The position numbers were made by a program, and so were the translations under genes. This document shows, piece by piece, positions 36,028 to 44,309 of a stretch of 64,000 nucleotides of DNA (within the stretch, counting starts at the first letter, position 1; the number at the start of each line of letters is the position of its first letter). The DNA is taken from positions 1-64,000 of the forward strand of contig NZ_NRQU01000022.1 in NCBI RefSeq assembly GCF_004119495.1, written 5' to 3'. This DNA is from Flavobacterium sp. YO12. Lineage in GTDB: Bacteria; Bacteroidota; Bacteroidia; Flavobacteriales; Flavobacteriaceae. The notes beneath the pieces were generated by a model. It searched no databases, was not told the origin of the DNA, and was given only the letters and a program-made list of their open reading frames with translations.

Positions 36028-37249
36028 AAAAATTATAATAAGCGCTTGTTTGCTTATATCGTTCGTTTCATTCGCTCAACAAGGTACTGCTTCTCCATAT
36101 TCTTTTTATGGAATTGGTGATACTAGATTTAAAGGAACTCAGGAATTTAGGTCTATGGCAGGAGTTGCAGTTGAACAGGATAGTATTCACTTGAATATTG
36201 AAAATCCTGCGAGTTATGCGAGTTTGCTGCAAACAACATTTACAGTTGGGGGATCGTTTGGAACTTCTACTCTAAAAACAGATACAGAATCGGCAAAAGC
36301 ACAAAGAGCCACTTTTGATTATTTGGCGATTGGAATTCCAATGGGAAAATTTGGAGCTTCATTTGGTTTAGTTCCGTTATCATCAGTTGGATATAAAATT
36401 TTAAATGACAATACAGCCACTCCTGGAGCAACAAGTACTCAGCTTAGCGGTAAAGGAGGTGTAAATAAAGCTTATTTTGGTTTAGGGTATAAAATTAGAC
36501 GAAATTGGAATATTGGTGCTGATATGCAGTATAATTTCGGAACCATCAAAACAACAAGCGTAGAAGCTATATCAGGTGTGCAAAATTCAACTACAGAGTT
36601 AAATACTTCTGAATTATCTGGTGTGAATTTTAATATTGGTACCATGTATCAGACAAAGATTTATAAAAAAGTTTCGTTGTTTACGAGTTTGAATTACACA
36701 TTTGCAAGTACATTAAGATCTAATAATACTAGAGAAATTACAGTAAGCGGTGATCCAGATCCTTATGTTTATAATCCAGATGCAGAAGATTTAAAATTGC
36801 CAAACAAGCTAACTATTGGTGCAGGTATTGGTGAAGCCAGAAAATGGTTAGTAGGTACTACAATGGCTTTTCAAGGAAACGGAGAATTTGCAAATTATTA
36901 CAACGCAAACCCAAAAGTTCGTTACGAAAAATATGCTAAATATGCTGTTGGGGGTTATTTTATTCCAAACTATACTTCATTCACAAGTTACTTGAGCAGA
37001 ATTACTTACCGTGCCGGATTGAAATATGAAAAATTAGGTTTAATAGTTAATAATGAGTCAATAAATGATATTGGGATGACTTTAGGTGCTGGAATTCCAA
37101 TTCCGGGATATTTTTCAAATGTAAATATTGGAGTTGAATTTGGTAAAAGAGGAACAACGTCAGCGGGATTGATTCAAGAAAACTATGTTAACTTCAGTGC
37201 GAGTTTCTCATTTAATGATAAATGGTTTGTGAAGAGTAAATTTAATTAA
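36020..37249 (+). CDS. Outer-membrane beta-barrel protein of unknown substrate
   Basis: A 409-residue exported protein. The signal peptide ends at SFVSFAQ (about residue 19). The mature start QGTASPYSFYGIGDTRFKGT is typical of a Bacteroidota outer-membrane protein type with a FadL-like first region, and alternating beta-strand patterns run to the C-terminus (NFSASFSFNDKWFVKSKFN). No transport specificity is readable. It overlaps coaX by 8 bases and precedes lptC by 50 bases, and is therefore co-transcribed with an envelope-assembly gene. A role in outer-membrane transport or lipid handling is plausible but not shown. Confidence 0.75.
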   Translation: MIKKIIISACLLISFVSFAQQGTASPYSFYGIGDTRFKGTQEFRSMAGVAVEQDSIHLNIENPASYASLLQTTFTVGGSFGTSTLKTDTESAKAQRATFDYLAIGIPMGKFGASFGLVPLSSVGYKILNDNTATPGATSTQLSGKGGVNKAYFGLGYKIRRNWNIGADMQYNFGTIKTTSVEAISGVQNSTTELNTSELSGVNFNIGTMYQTKIYKKVSLFTSLNYTFASTLRSNNTREITVSGDPDPYVYNPDAEDLKLPNKLTIGAGIGEARKWLVGTTMAFQGNGEFANYYNANPKVRYEKYAKYAVGGYFIPNYTSFTSYLSRITYRAGLKYEKLGLIVNNESINDIGMTLGAGIPIPGYFSNVNIGVEFGKRGTTSAGLIQENYVNFSASFSFNDKWFVKSKFN

Positions 37250-37299
37250 GCATAACCTAATGTTTTTTTAAGCTCATTACAATTTACTACATTTGGCAA

Positions 37300-37851
37300 A
37301 TGATTTTACCAAAAAAATATATTGTTCCTGTTGTTGTATTTGCTGTCGTAACACTTTTTTTTGGCTGCGAAAGCAATTTTAAAGAAGTTCAAAAAATTAA
37401 CTTCTCAGAGTTTGTTCCGGCAAGTGATGCTGATACGGTAAATATTAAATATACTGACTCAGGACGCATAACAGGAGTTTTGATAAGTTCAAAAATGTTA
37501 GATTATTCTAACCTTGATTTTCCGTTTACAGAATTTCCAAAAGGAATAGATGTTACTTTATATGATAAGAAACAAAAGCGTACTTTTATAAAGTCAAATT
37601 ATGCTGTTTCCTATAAATTTACCAGTATAATTGATTTACAGGGAAAAGTGCGAATAACATCTGAAGAAGGTCAGGTTTTAGAAACCGAGCAGCTGTATTT
37701 TGACCAGAAAAATGAATGGTTTTATACAGAAAGGAAATTCAAACTTACAGATGCAAAGGGAGTTTCTTATGGGCAGGGAATTGATTTTAGTAAAGATTTT
37801 AAAGTGATTAATTCGCAGCGAATAAGCGGCGAAATTGAATCAAATGAATAA
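37300..37851 (+). CDS. lptC: LptC, LPS export periplasmic protein
   Basis: Part of the Lpt bridge that carries lipopolysaccharide from the inner to the outer membrane. It has 183 residues with an N-terminal hydrophobic segment (about 8-23) ending in LFFGCES, which could be a lipobox, so in this phylum it may be lipid-anchored rather than membrane-spanning. The OstA-like beta-jellyroll follows, with recurrent strand pairs (KYTDSGRITGVLISSKMLDY, VRITSEEGQVLETEQLYFD). It stands between an outer-membrane protein gene and a small membrane protein gene, 8 bases before the latter. Confidence 0.85.
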   Translation: MILPKKYIVPVVVFAVVTLFFGCESNFKEVQKINFSEFVPASDADTVNIKYTDSGRITGVLISSKMLDYSNLDFPFTEFPKGIDVTLYDKKQKRTFIKSNYAVSYKFTSIIDLQGKVRITSEEGQVLETEQLYFDQKNEWFYTERKFKLTDAKGVSYGQGIDFSKDFKVINSQRISGEIESNE

Positions 37852-37859
37852 ATATAATT

Positions 37860-38054
37860 ATGGGTTATTTAAAATATACACAATACGTTTACATCCTTTT
37901 TGCCGTTTTTTTTATTTATGACGGTGTGACAAAATTAAACGAAGGAAACGAAAGTTATCCAATGAGTTTAATTATTGCCGGAATGGCGGTGTTTATGTTT
38001 TTCTTTAGAAGAAGATTTGTCAAGAAATTTGACGATCGTAACAAAAAACAATAA
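37860..38054 (+). CDS. Small membrane protein in the lptC operon
   Basis: A 64-residue protein with two hydrophobic helices (about 7-24 and 38-53) separated by TKLNEGNESYP, and a basic tail (RRRFVKKFDDRNKKQ) that should stay in the cytoplasm. It is packed tightly between lptC (8 bases) and the CNNM gene (2 bases), so it is translated from the same mRNA. No family function is known to me. Its reality is supported by spacing and by an in-frame start right after lptC. Confidence 0.75.
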   Translation: MGYLKYTQYVYILFAVFFIYDGVTKLNEGNESYPMSLIIAGMAVFMFFFRRRFVKKFDDRNKKQ

Positions 38055-38056
38055 AA

Positions 38057-39316
38057 ATGGAAATTAGTATTATAATATTATGTTTAATACTATCAGCCTT
38101 TTTCTCTGGAATGGAAATAGCTTTTATTTCCTCAAACAAAATTTATCTTGGTATTGAGAAAAAACAAGATAATTTCTTGTCGCAAATTCTAACAAAACTT
38201 ACAGAAAATCCATCAAAGTTTATTGCTTCGATGCTTATTGGCAACAATATAGCATTAGTAATTTATGGCTTCTATATGGGAGATTTAATTATTGGCTGTA
38301 TTGTTGGTTTTGGTTTTCAATTTTCGGCTCTTTCAACAGTTTTGCTTCAAACTTTAATTTCGACTTTTGTAGTTTTAATTACAGCAGAATTTCTTCCAAA
38401 AGTTTTTTTTCAAATTTATGCCAATACATTAATTAAAGTTTTTGCTGTTCCAGCCTACTTTTTTTATCGATTGTTTTATTATTTGTCGACCTTCTTTATC
38501 TGGATTTCTGACTTTGTTTTAAGGAAATTTTTTAAAACAGAAGGAGATCAAGTTCAATTGTATTTTAGTAAAGTTGAACTGGGTAATTATATCACAGAAC
38601 AAATGAGTTCAGTAGAAGATGATGAAGAAGTCGACTCTGAGATCCAAATTTTTCAAAATGCGTTAGAATTTTCAGGTGTAAAAGCACGTGATATTATGAC
38701 TCCGAGAACAGAAATAGTCGATATAGATTTGTTTGACAGCATCAAAGATCTAAAAGAGCTGTTTATCGAAACAGGATACTCGAAAATTGTCGTAAGTCAA
38801 AATTCTCTAGATGATATTGTAGGTTATGTTCATTCATTTGATTTGTTTAAAAAACCAAAAACAATAAAATCAGTTTTGATGACTGTGGAGTACGTTCCGG
38901 AAACAATATTGATAAAGGACGCACTAAATATTTTGATAAAAAAGCGAAAAAATGTAGCCGTTGTTCTTGATGAATATGGCGGGACTTCTGGTATTATTAC
39001 TATTGAAGATATTGTCGAGGAGCTTTTTGGAGAAATAGAAGATGAGCACGATTTAGACGAAGAATTGATTGAGCAGGAATTGGGCGAAGGAAAATATTTG
39101 TTTTCGACAAGATTAGATGTCGAGTATTTAAACGAAACCTATAAACTTATGATTCCCGAAGAAGATTCGTACGGAACATTAGGAGGTTTTATTGTAAATC
39201 ATACCAAAGAAATCCCTCAAAAAGGAGATGAAATTGTAATCGACAAGTATCATTTTGTGATAGAACAAGCTTCAAACAAGAAAATCGAGTTGGTCAAAAT
39301 GACAATAAAAGAGTGA
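38057..39316 (+). CDS. CNNM/CorC-type transmembrane protein with CBS domains
   Basis: A 419-residue protein of the hemolysin-C/CorC/CNNM family, linked to Mg or other ion homeostasis. The N-terminal DUF21 membrane domain spans about 1-165 with three or four helices (SAFFSGMEIAFISSNKIYL). A CBS pair spans about 205-325 (VKARDIMTPRTEIVDIDL, AVVLDEYGGTSGIITIEDIV), and a CorC/HlyC C-terminal domain follows (YLNETYKLMIPEEDSYGTLGGF). It starts 2 bases after the small membrane protein. GldE of gliding bacteria is of the same family, but this gene lacks the usual gldE neighbours. Confidence 0.9.
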   Translation: MEISIIILCLILSAFFSGMEIAFISSNKIYLGIEKKQDNFLSQILTKLTENPSKFIASMLIGNNIALVIYGFYMGDLIIGCIVGFGFQFSALSTVLLQTLISTFVVLITAEFLPKVFFQIYANTLIKVFAVPAYFFYRLFYYLSTFFIWISDFVLRKFFKTEGDQVQLYFSKVELGNYITEQMSSVEDDEEVDSEIQIFQNALEFSGVKARDIMTPRTEIVDIDLFDSIKDLKELFIETGYSKIVVSQNSLDDIVGYVHSFDLFKKPKTIKSVLMTVEYVPETILIKDALNILIKKRKNVAVVLDEYGGTSGIITIEDIVEELFGEIEDEHDLDEELIEQELGEGKYLFSTRLDVEYLNETYKLMIPEEDSYGTLGGFIVNHTKEIPQKGDEIVIDKYHFVIEQASNKKIELVKMTIKE

Positions 39317-39364
39317 TTTTTTTAGTAATTGAAAAAAATTGTGTAAAATAAAACCCTAGTTGTA

Positions 39365-39393
39365 TTGTTATTAACTAGATAATTGTATTTTCG
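39365..39393 (+). promoter_or_regulatory. Promoter of the PpiD-like gene
   Basis: TTG at 39365-39367, 18 bases, then TATTTTCG at 39386-39393, 33 bases before the ATG at 39426. It separates this gene from the coaX transcript. Confidence 0.6.
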
Positions 39394-39425
39394 CAAACTG
39401 AATATAAAATTAACGATAATTAAAA

Positions 39426-41525
39426 ATGGCAGTTTTAGCAAAAATTAGACAGCGTTCCGCTTTATTGATAGGAGTTATTGCACTTGCATTATTTGCATTT
39501 ATAATACAAGATCTATTTACTAGAGGAACATTTGGTCAAAGTTCAAAAGATGTAGGAAGCATCGATGGAAAAGATATTTCATTTGAAGACTTTAGAGTTA
39601 AAGTTAGTAATGTTGAAAAAAGTGGTCAAGGAATTACTTCCACTGAAGCTGCAAATAGAGTTTGGGATCAAGAGGTTTCAATCGCATTATTATCAACTCA
39701 GTTTGATAAATTAGGATTGAGAGTTGGTGAAAAACACTTACTTGAAGTTTTAAAATCAGATCCAAATATTGGTAAAAACCCAATGTTTTTGAATGCAGCA
39801 GGAATGTTTGATGTAGTAAAATTTAAAGACTACTTTAAAGCAAACCCTGAAGCGGCTCAATTTATTTCTGAAAAAGAAAAAGATGCTGAGTTAAACGCAA
39901 AATTTCAAATTTACAATACTTTAGTAAAATCTGGACTTTACACAACTGCTAGTGAAGGAAAGTTGAAATATGAAATGGAAGCAAACAAAGTAAACTTTGC
40001 TTATGCTGCTGCTTTATATTCGTCTATAAAAGATAGTGAAGTGAAAATTTCTGATGATGAAATCGTAGCTTACATGAAGAAAAACGAGAAAAAATTCAAA
40101 GCTGATGCTACTCGTGAAATTCAATACGTTTTAGTTGAAGATAAAGCTTCAAAAGAAGACGAAGCTGAAATTAAAGCTAAATTAACAGCTTTATTAAACG
40201 GAAGAGTTGAGTATAATGCAAAAACTGGTAAAAACGATACATTGCCAGGTTTCAAAAATGCAACAAACATTGCTGAATTTGTAAACTCAAATTCTGATGT
40301 TCCTTACGATTCTACTTATGTTGCAAAAAACAATCTTCCAGCAGTAGATGCTGATAAATTATTCAGCTTACCAGCGGGGTCTATTTATGGTCCTTATGTT
40401 TACGGAAGATATTATGCTATTTCTAAATCATTAGGTTTTAAAGCTGGTGTTAATGCAAAAGCTAGTCATATTTTAATTGGTTACGAAGGATCTCAAACTC
40501 CAAGTCCAAAAGAAAAAAGAACAAAAGAAGAAGCAAAAGCGAAAGCTGAAGAAATTTTAGCTCAAGTTCAAGCTAATCCAGATAGTTTTATGATGCTTGC
40601 TTTTACAAGCTCTGATGATTCATCTGCACAACAAGGTGGTGATTTAGGATATTTTGGTCAAGGTCAAATGGTAAAACCATTCAATGATTTTGTATTCAAT
40701 AACGGAATTGGAAAAGTTGGTTTAGTAGAAACTCAATTCGGTTTCCATATTATCAAAATTACAGATAAACAAGACGGTATTCGTTTAGCTACAATTGCTC
40801 AAAAAATTGAGCCATCTGAAGTTACTTCTGATAAAGTATTTACATTAGCAACGAAATTTGAAATGGATGCTGCTAATAAAGATTTTGCTGCTACAGCAAA
40901 AGAATTAGGTTTAAAAGTTGCTGCGCCGGTTACTGCAAAAGCAATGGATGAAGCATTTGGTCCGTTAGGAAATCAAAGAAACATCATTAGATGGGCATTT
41001 GACAAAGAAACAAGTACAGGAGATGTAAAACGTTTTGAAATAGCTAATATTGGTCACGTAATTGCACAATACAAAAGCGAAAACAAATCAGGTTTAGTTT
41101 CTGTTACTATGGCTAGACCTTATGTTGAGCCAATCTTGAAAAACAAGAAAAAAGCTGAAATGTTGAAAGCTAAAATGACAGGTTCAAGTATCGAAGCTAT
41201 CGCTAAAAGTGCTGGTGTAGCTGTACAACAAGCTGCTAATGTTACTTTAGAGAATCCAGTTTTACCTGGAGGAGTTGGACAAGAGCCTAAAGTTGTAGGT
41301 AATGCATTTGCTTTAGCTGCTAATAAAATTTCTGCTCCAATTGAAGGAAACACTGGAGTTTATGTAGTGAAAAACATAAGTACAGTTAAAGCTCCGGCTC
41401 TTCCAAATCATGCAGAGTATATTGCTAAAGTAAAAGCTCAAAGTGCATCTGATGCAGGAAGAATTTTACCAGCATTAAAAAACAATGCTAAAATCGAAGA
41501 TAACAGATTACAATTTAACTACTAA
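39426..41525 (+). CDS. Peptidyl-prolyl isomerase, PpiD/SurA-like membrane-anchored chaperone
   Basis: Periplasmic folding factor of 699 residues, anchored by one N-terminal helix (LLIGVIALALFAFIIQDLF, about residues 13-31). A SurA/PpiD-type N-terminal chaperone domain follows (DISFEDFRVKVSNVEKSG). A parvulin domain spans about 345-445 (NAKASHILIGYEG, AQQGGDLGYFGQGQMVKPFN, TQFGFHIIKITD), and a long C-terminal region has a second, degenerate repeat-like section. It assists exported and outer-membrane proteins, fitting the adjoining lptC and OMP genes. It is highly Lys/Ala-rich with strongly AT-biased codons, which suggests high expression. A terminator follows. Confidence 0.9.
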   Translation: MAVLAKIRQRSALLIGVIALALFAFIIQDLFTRGTFGQSSKDVGSIDGKDISFEDFRVKVSNVEKSGQGITSTEAANRVWDQEVSIALLSTQFDKLGLRVGEKHLLEVLKSDPNIGKNPMFLNAAGMFDVVKFKDYFKANPEAAQFISEKEKDAELNAKFQIYNTLVKSGLYTTASEGKLKYEMEANKVNFAYAAALYSSIKDSEVKISDDEIVAYMKKNEKKFKADATREIQYVLVEDKASKEDEAEIKAKLTALLNGRVEYNAKTGKNDTLPGFKNATNIAEFVNSNSDVPYDSTYVAKNNLPAVDADKLFSLPAGSIYGPYVYGRYYAISKSLGFKAGVNAKASHILIGYEGSQTPSPKEKRTKEEAKAKAEEILAQVQANPDSFMMLAFTSSDDSSAQQGGDLGYFGQGQMVKPFNDFVFNNGIGKVGLVETQFGFHIIKITDKQDGIRLATIAQKIEPSEVTSDKVFTLATKFEMDAANKDFAATAKELGLKVAAPVTAKAMDEAFGPLGNQRNIIRWAFDKETSTGDVKRFEIANIGHVIAQYKSENKSGLVSVTMARPYVEPILKNKKKAEMLKAKMTGSSIEAIAKSAGVAVQQAANVTLENPVLPGGVGQEPKVVGNAFALAANKISAPIEGNTGVYVVKNISTVKAPALPNHAEYIAKVKAQSASDAGRILPALKNNAKIEDNRLQFNY

Positions 41526-41550
41526 TATTTAGTAATTAAATTAAAAATAT

Positions 41551-41588
41551 AAAACCCGAAGTGTTCTACTGGATACTTCGGGTTTTTT
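41551..41588 (+). terminator. Terminator after the PpiD-like gene
   Basis: AACCCGAAGT pairs with ACTTCGGGTT (one mismatch tolerated) around a loop, followed by six T: a classic intrinsic terminator. Confidence 0.9.
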
Positions 41589-41661
41589 CGTTTACTAGTA
41601 TTTTAAATGTGGAAAAGGAGAAAGAGAATATAGTTTTGATTTTTATCAAAAAACGTTTCAA

Positions 41662-41679
41662 AAAGAGAGTTCTCTCTTT
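41662..41679. repeat. Short inverted repeat AAAGAGAG-TT-CTCTCTTT
   Basis: Perfect 8-bp arms with a 2-base loop in the spacer between the PpiD-like gene and the GYDIA kinase gene (convergent). No T run follows on either strand, so it is not an obvious terminator; it may be an operator or chance. The rest of the spacer holds nothing I can name. Confidence 0.4.
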
Positions 41680-41769
41680 AGCAAATTAGTGTAATAGAAT
41701 AAAACAGAATCTAAAAAAGCGTCACATAGTATGTGAAGAGCAAATTGATTTAGTTTGTGTTAATTGTCT

Positions 41770-42684
41770 CTATTCTTGTAGAATCATTTCATCATAAGAA
41801 AGAATAGTTTCGTATCCTTTTGATGAAAAATAGGCTTTAGGATTTTCTTCAGAAACAGCCATTACAAAATCTCCTCCCCAAGCACCAAGACTTTTTATAG
41901 TGCCATTAAAGTCAGGAAAAGCAACTTCTTTAATAGTTTCAATTTCAAGAATATTACTTAAGTGGATTTCGTGTTTTTCTAATGCATATTCAAACTCCTT
42001 TAAAGTCTTAGCGTTCAAAATTGCCTTAGTGATTTTATTGTTTTCAGCAACGCTTTTAGTTAGGTTTTGGTCTTTATGCCTGTTATATGCATGTATTGCT
42101 GCTTTGCTGTTCTGTTTTTTATTTAGATAAACAAAGAAAATGTTTTTTGTAAAATCAGGTTTAAAAGAAACAGGTTCTACATTGTTGTTTTCTATTTTGT
42201 AGAGAATCGGCGTATTATTTTGAGCGCAGGCAATATCGTAACCACTTCCTCCAAAACTGTTTTTAAGCAGTGTAAAAGCATTAACTTTTGTCCATTGAGC
42301 AATGTTGTTAATTAGGGTAGAAGATGTTCCTAATCCCCAATTTTTTTGAAAAGTAAGATGCGTGCTAATTTTGTACCCATTAGATTGCATGATGAAATCT
42401 GAGTTTAACAAAAAAGCCTCATGAAGAATATCAATTAAAGTTGTTCTTACAGTTTCGATTTCTGAATCAGCGTTGGTTATAATTTCCTCAAATGTAAAAG
42501 TGTCTTCAAACCAAATTTTTTGATCGTAGTCGTAGCTTTTCCATTCAATAATTTTATTATCTCTATTTTCTACAACTAAATTTTGACCAAATTTTGTTGG
42601 CAGTGCAAATGCATCCGCACCATCTAGAACTAAGTATTCTCCAGAAATGAGTAATTTTCCGTTGCTGTAAAAGGTTGTTGACAT
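41770..42684 (-). CDS. GYDIA-type GHMP kinase, candidate phosphomevalonate kinase
   Basis: Cytoplasmic small-molecule kinase, 304 residues. The N-terminal motif NGKLLISGEYLVLDGADAFA marks the GHMP fold. The ATP loop is KNWGLGTSSTL, and the name-giving block is FGGSGYDIACA, comparable to the GSGFD/GSGYD block of phosphomevalonate kinases. Motif III is SLGAWGGDFVMAV. It is directly downstream of HMG-CoA reductase (131-base spacer, same direction), and the window contains every other mevalonate kinase-type enzyme, but no phosphomevalonate kinase under its usual form. The substrate is therefore inferred; mevalonate or another alcohol cannot be excluded. Conservation with HMG-CoA reductase in the family supports the idea. 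Confidence 0.8.
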   Translation of the reverse strand: MSTTFYSNGKLLISGEYLVLDGADAFALPTKFGQNLVVENRDNKIIEWKSYDYDQKIWFEDTFTFEEIITNADSEIETVRTTLIDILHEAFLLNSDFIMQSNGYKISTHLTFQKNWGLGTSSTLINNIAQWTKVNAFTLLKNSFGGSGYDIACAQNNTPILYKIENNNVEPVSFKPDFTKNIFFVYLNKKQNSKAAIHAYNRHKDQNLTKSVAENNKITKAILNAKTLKEFEYALEKHEIHLSNILEIETIKEVAFPDFNGTIKSLGAWGGDFVMAVSEENPKAYFSSKGYETILSYDEMILQE

Positions 42685-42702
42685 ACTTTGTCTTTATTAT
42701 GT

Positions 42703-42805
42703 AAATTCCAATATTTTAAAATGCTGCGTCTGTTCGCTTTCGCTTGAGTCCAAATTTCAATTTTAGGATTTGGAATTTGCTTAAAAGCTTGAAATATTGG
42801 AATTT
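42703..42805. repeat. Palindromic element with GC-rich core between GYDIA kinase and HMG-CoA reductase genes
   Basis: AAATTCCAATATTT (42703-42716) and AAATATTGGAATTT (42792-42805) are perfect reverse complements. Inside is a smaller TCCAAAT/ATTTGGA hairpin and, at 42721-42750 (minus orientation), a 30-nt core that resembles those inside repeat copies A and B although the arms are unrelated. The element fills the whole spacer. Confidence 0.8.
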
Positions 42806-42815
42806 TTAAATTCGG

Positions 42816-44129
42816 TTATTTTCTTAAGTTTTCAATAAATTCAACTACAGCACTATGAGAAACGGCAGTTTTCTTGAAATGTGATTTGATTAAATGACGT
42901 TCTTCGCTTGTAGCTTCAAATTGATTGATGATGTTGTTCAGGTGCATTTTCATGTGTCCTTCCTGAATTCCAGTTGTAGTTAAAGAACGCAATGCAGCGA
43001 AATTTTGCGCTAAACCGGCAACAGCAGTAATTTCCATTAATTCTCTCGCTGAAGGTTTTTGAAGAATTTCTAAACACAATTTTACCAAAGGATGCAGCGA
43101 AGTTAGACCTCCTACGGTTCCTAAAGCCAAAGGTATTTCTAGCCAGAAAGTAAAAATTCCGTTTTCAATTTTAGCATGCGATAAACTTGAATACTGCTCG
43201 TTTTTTGATGCATAAGCATGAACTCCTGCTTCAATAGCTCTAAAGTCATTTCCAGTCGCTAAAACTACAGCGTCTACGCCATTCATAATTCCTTTGTTGT
43301 GTGTGACTGCTCTAAAAGGTTCTACTTCGGCAATTTGAACAGCTTGAACAAAACGTTCTGCAAATTCCAACGGATTTTGGATGTGTTTTTCGGCTAGATC
43401 TTGAATAGGGCACGAAACTTCGGCTCTTACAATACAATTTGGAACATAATTAGATAAAATGCTCATTATTACTTTCAAACTTTCTTCATCAGAAAATAAA
43501 TCAGAATCTTGAAATTCTTCTTTTAAAGTTGATGCAAATTGTTCTAAACAAGAGTTTATGAAATTTGCGCCCATACTGTCTTTTGTTTCGAAAGTGGCGT
43601 GAAGTTGAAAATAATTTTCAAGTAAACTTCTTTTGTCCTTTAACTGGATATCTAATATTCCTCCGCCACGCTGCTGCATATTTTTTGTAATGCTTTGTGT
43701 GTCAGAGAAGAATTTTGATTTTATTTCTTGAAAGAAAGTTTGAAGTTTTTCAACATCTCCATTATAGGTAAAATGAACCTGACCTATTTTTTCAGTATCA
43801 ATAATTGTTGTTTTAAAACCTCCACGTGTCGACCAGAACTTCGCGGCTTTTGATGCTGCAGCAACAACTGAACTTTCTTCAATTGCCATTGGGATGGTTT
43901 TGTATTTTCCGTTTATCAAAAAGTTCGGAGCAACTCCAAGTGGAATATATAAATTTGAAATCGTGTTTTCGATAAATTCGTCATGCAATTGTTGGAGCTT
44001 TTCGTCTGAATTCCAGTAATTTCTTATAATATTTAAGGCCTCTCCAGGCGTTGAAAAATATTCGTTTGCAATCCAGTTTATTTTTTCCTTTTTGGATAAT
44101 TTAGAAAATCCGGCAACAGCGTTGTTCAT
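42816..44129 (-). CDS. Hydroxymethylglutaryl-CoA reductase, degradative (class II) type
   Basis: Interconverts HMG-CoA and mevalonate; in this context the biosynthetic direction is expected. It has 437 residues. The N-terminal region has NLYIPLGVAPNFLINGK and MAIEESSVVAAASKAAKF (the conserved Glu of the active site), the later block HNKGIMNGVDAVVLATGND carries the conserved Lys and Asp, and the C-terminal flap follows with the His-containing ERHLIKSHFKKT. The class II form, with NADH or NADPH use not readable, is usual for Bacteroidota that make isoprenoids by the mevalonate route. A TATCTTTG box lies upstream at 44159-44166. Confidence 0.93.
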   Translation of the reverse strand: MNNAVAGFSKLSKKEKINWIANEYFSTPGEALNIIRNYWNSDEKLQQLHDEFIENTISNLYIPLGVAPNFLINGKYKTIPMAIEESSVVAAASKAAKFWSTRGGFKTTIIDTEKIGQVHFTYNGDVEKLQTFFQEIKSKFFSDTQSITKNMQQRGGGILDIQLKDKRSLLENYFQLHATFETKDSMGANFINSCLEQFASTLKEEFQDSDLFSDEESLKVIMSILSNYVPNCIVRAEVSCPIQDLAEKHIQNPLEFAERFVQAVQIAEVEPFRAVTHNKGIMNGVDAVVLATGNDFRAIEAGVHAYASKNEQYSSLSHAKIENGIFTFWLEIPLALGTVGGLTSLHPLVKLCLEILQKPSARELMEITAVAGLAQNFAALRSLTTTGIQEGHMKMHLNNIINQFEATSEERHLIKSHFKKTAVSHSAVVEFIENLRK

Positions 44130-44158
44130 TCTCAGTATATTAAATAATATTGTTGCGG

Positions 44159-44190
44159 CAAAGATACTATTTTAAGAGTTTTGTTTGCAA
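44159..44190 (-). promoter_or_regulatory. Promoter of the HMG-CoA reductase gene
   Basis: On the minus strand, TTG (44188-44190) is followed after 21 bases by TATCTTTG (44159-44166). The ATG is 29 bases downstream. The spacing is at the upper limit. Confidence 0.5.
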
Positions 44191-44309
44191 TGTATTTCAA
44201 ACTTGAAAATACGCAATCGTTATTTTTTTTAACATTTAACACTTAAAATGTGTATTATGTTTATTTTTTTTACTAAAATTGGGCTCTTTTTATATTTAAA
44301 ATAATTCTG

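Noticed and set aside
38057..39316. GldE gliding-motility protein
   Set aside because: The domain order fits, but the usual gldE neighbours (gldD and others) are missing and CNNM/CBS proteins are generic.
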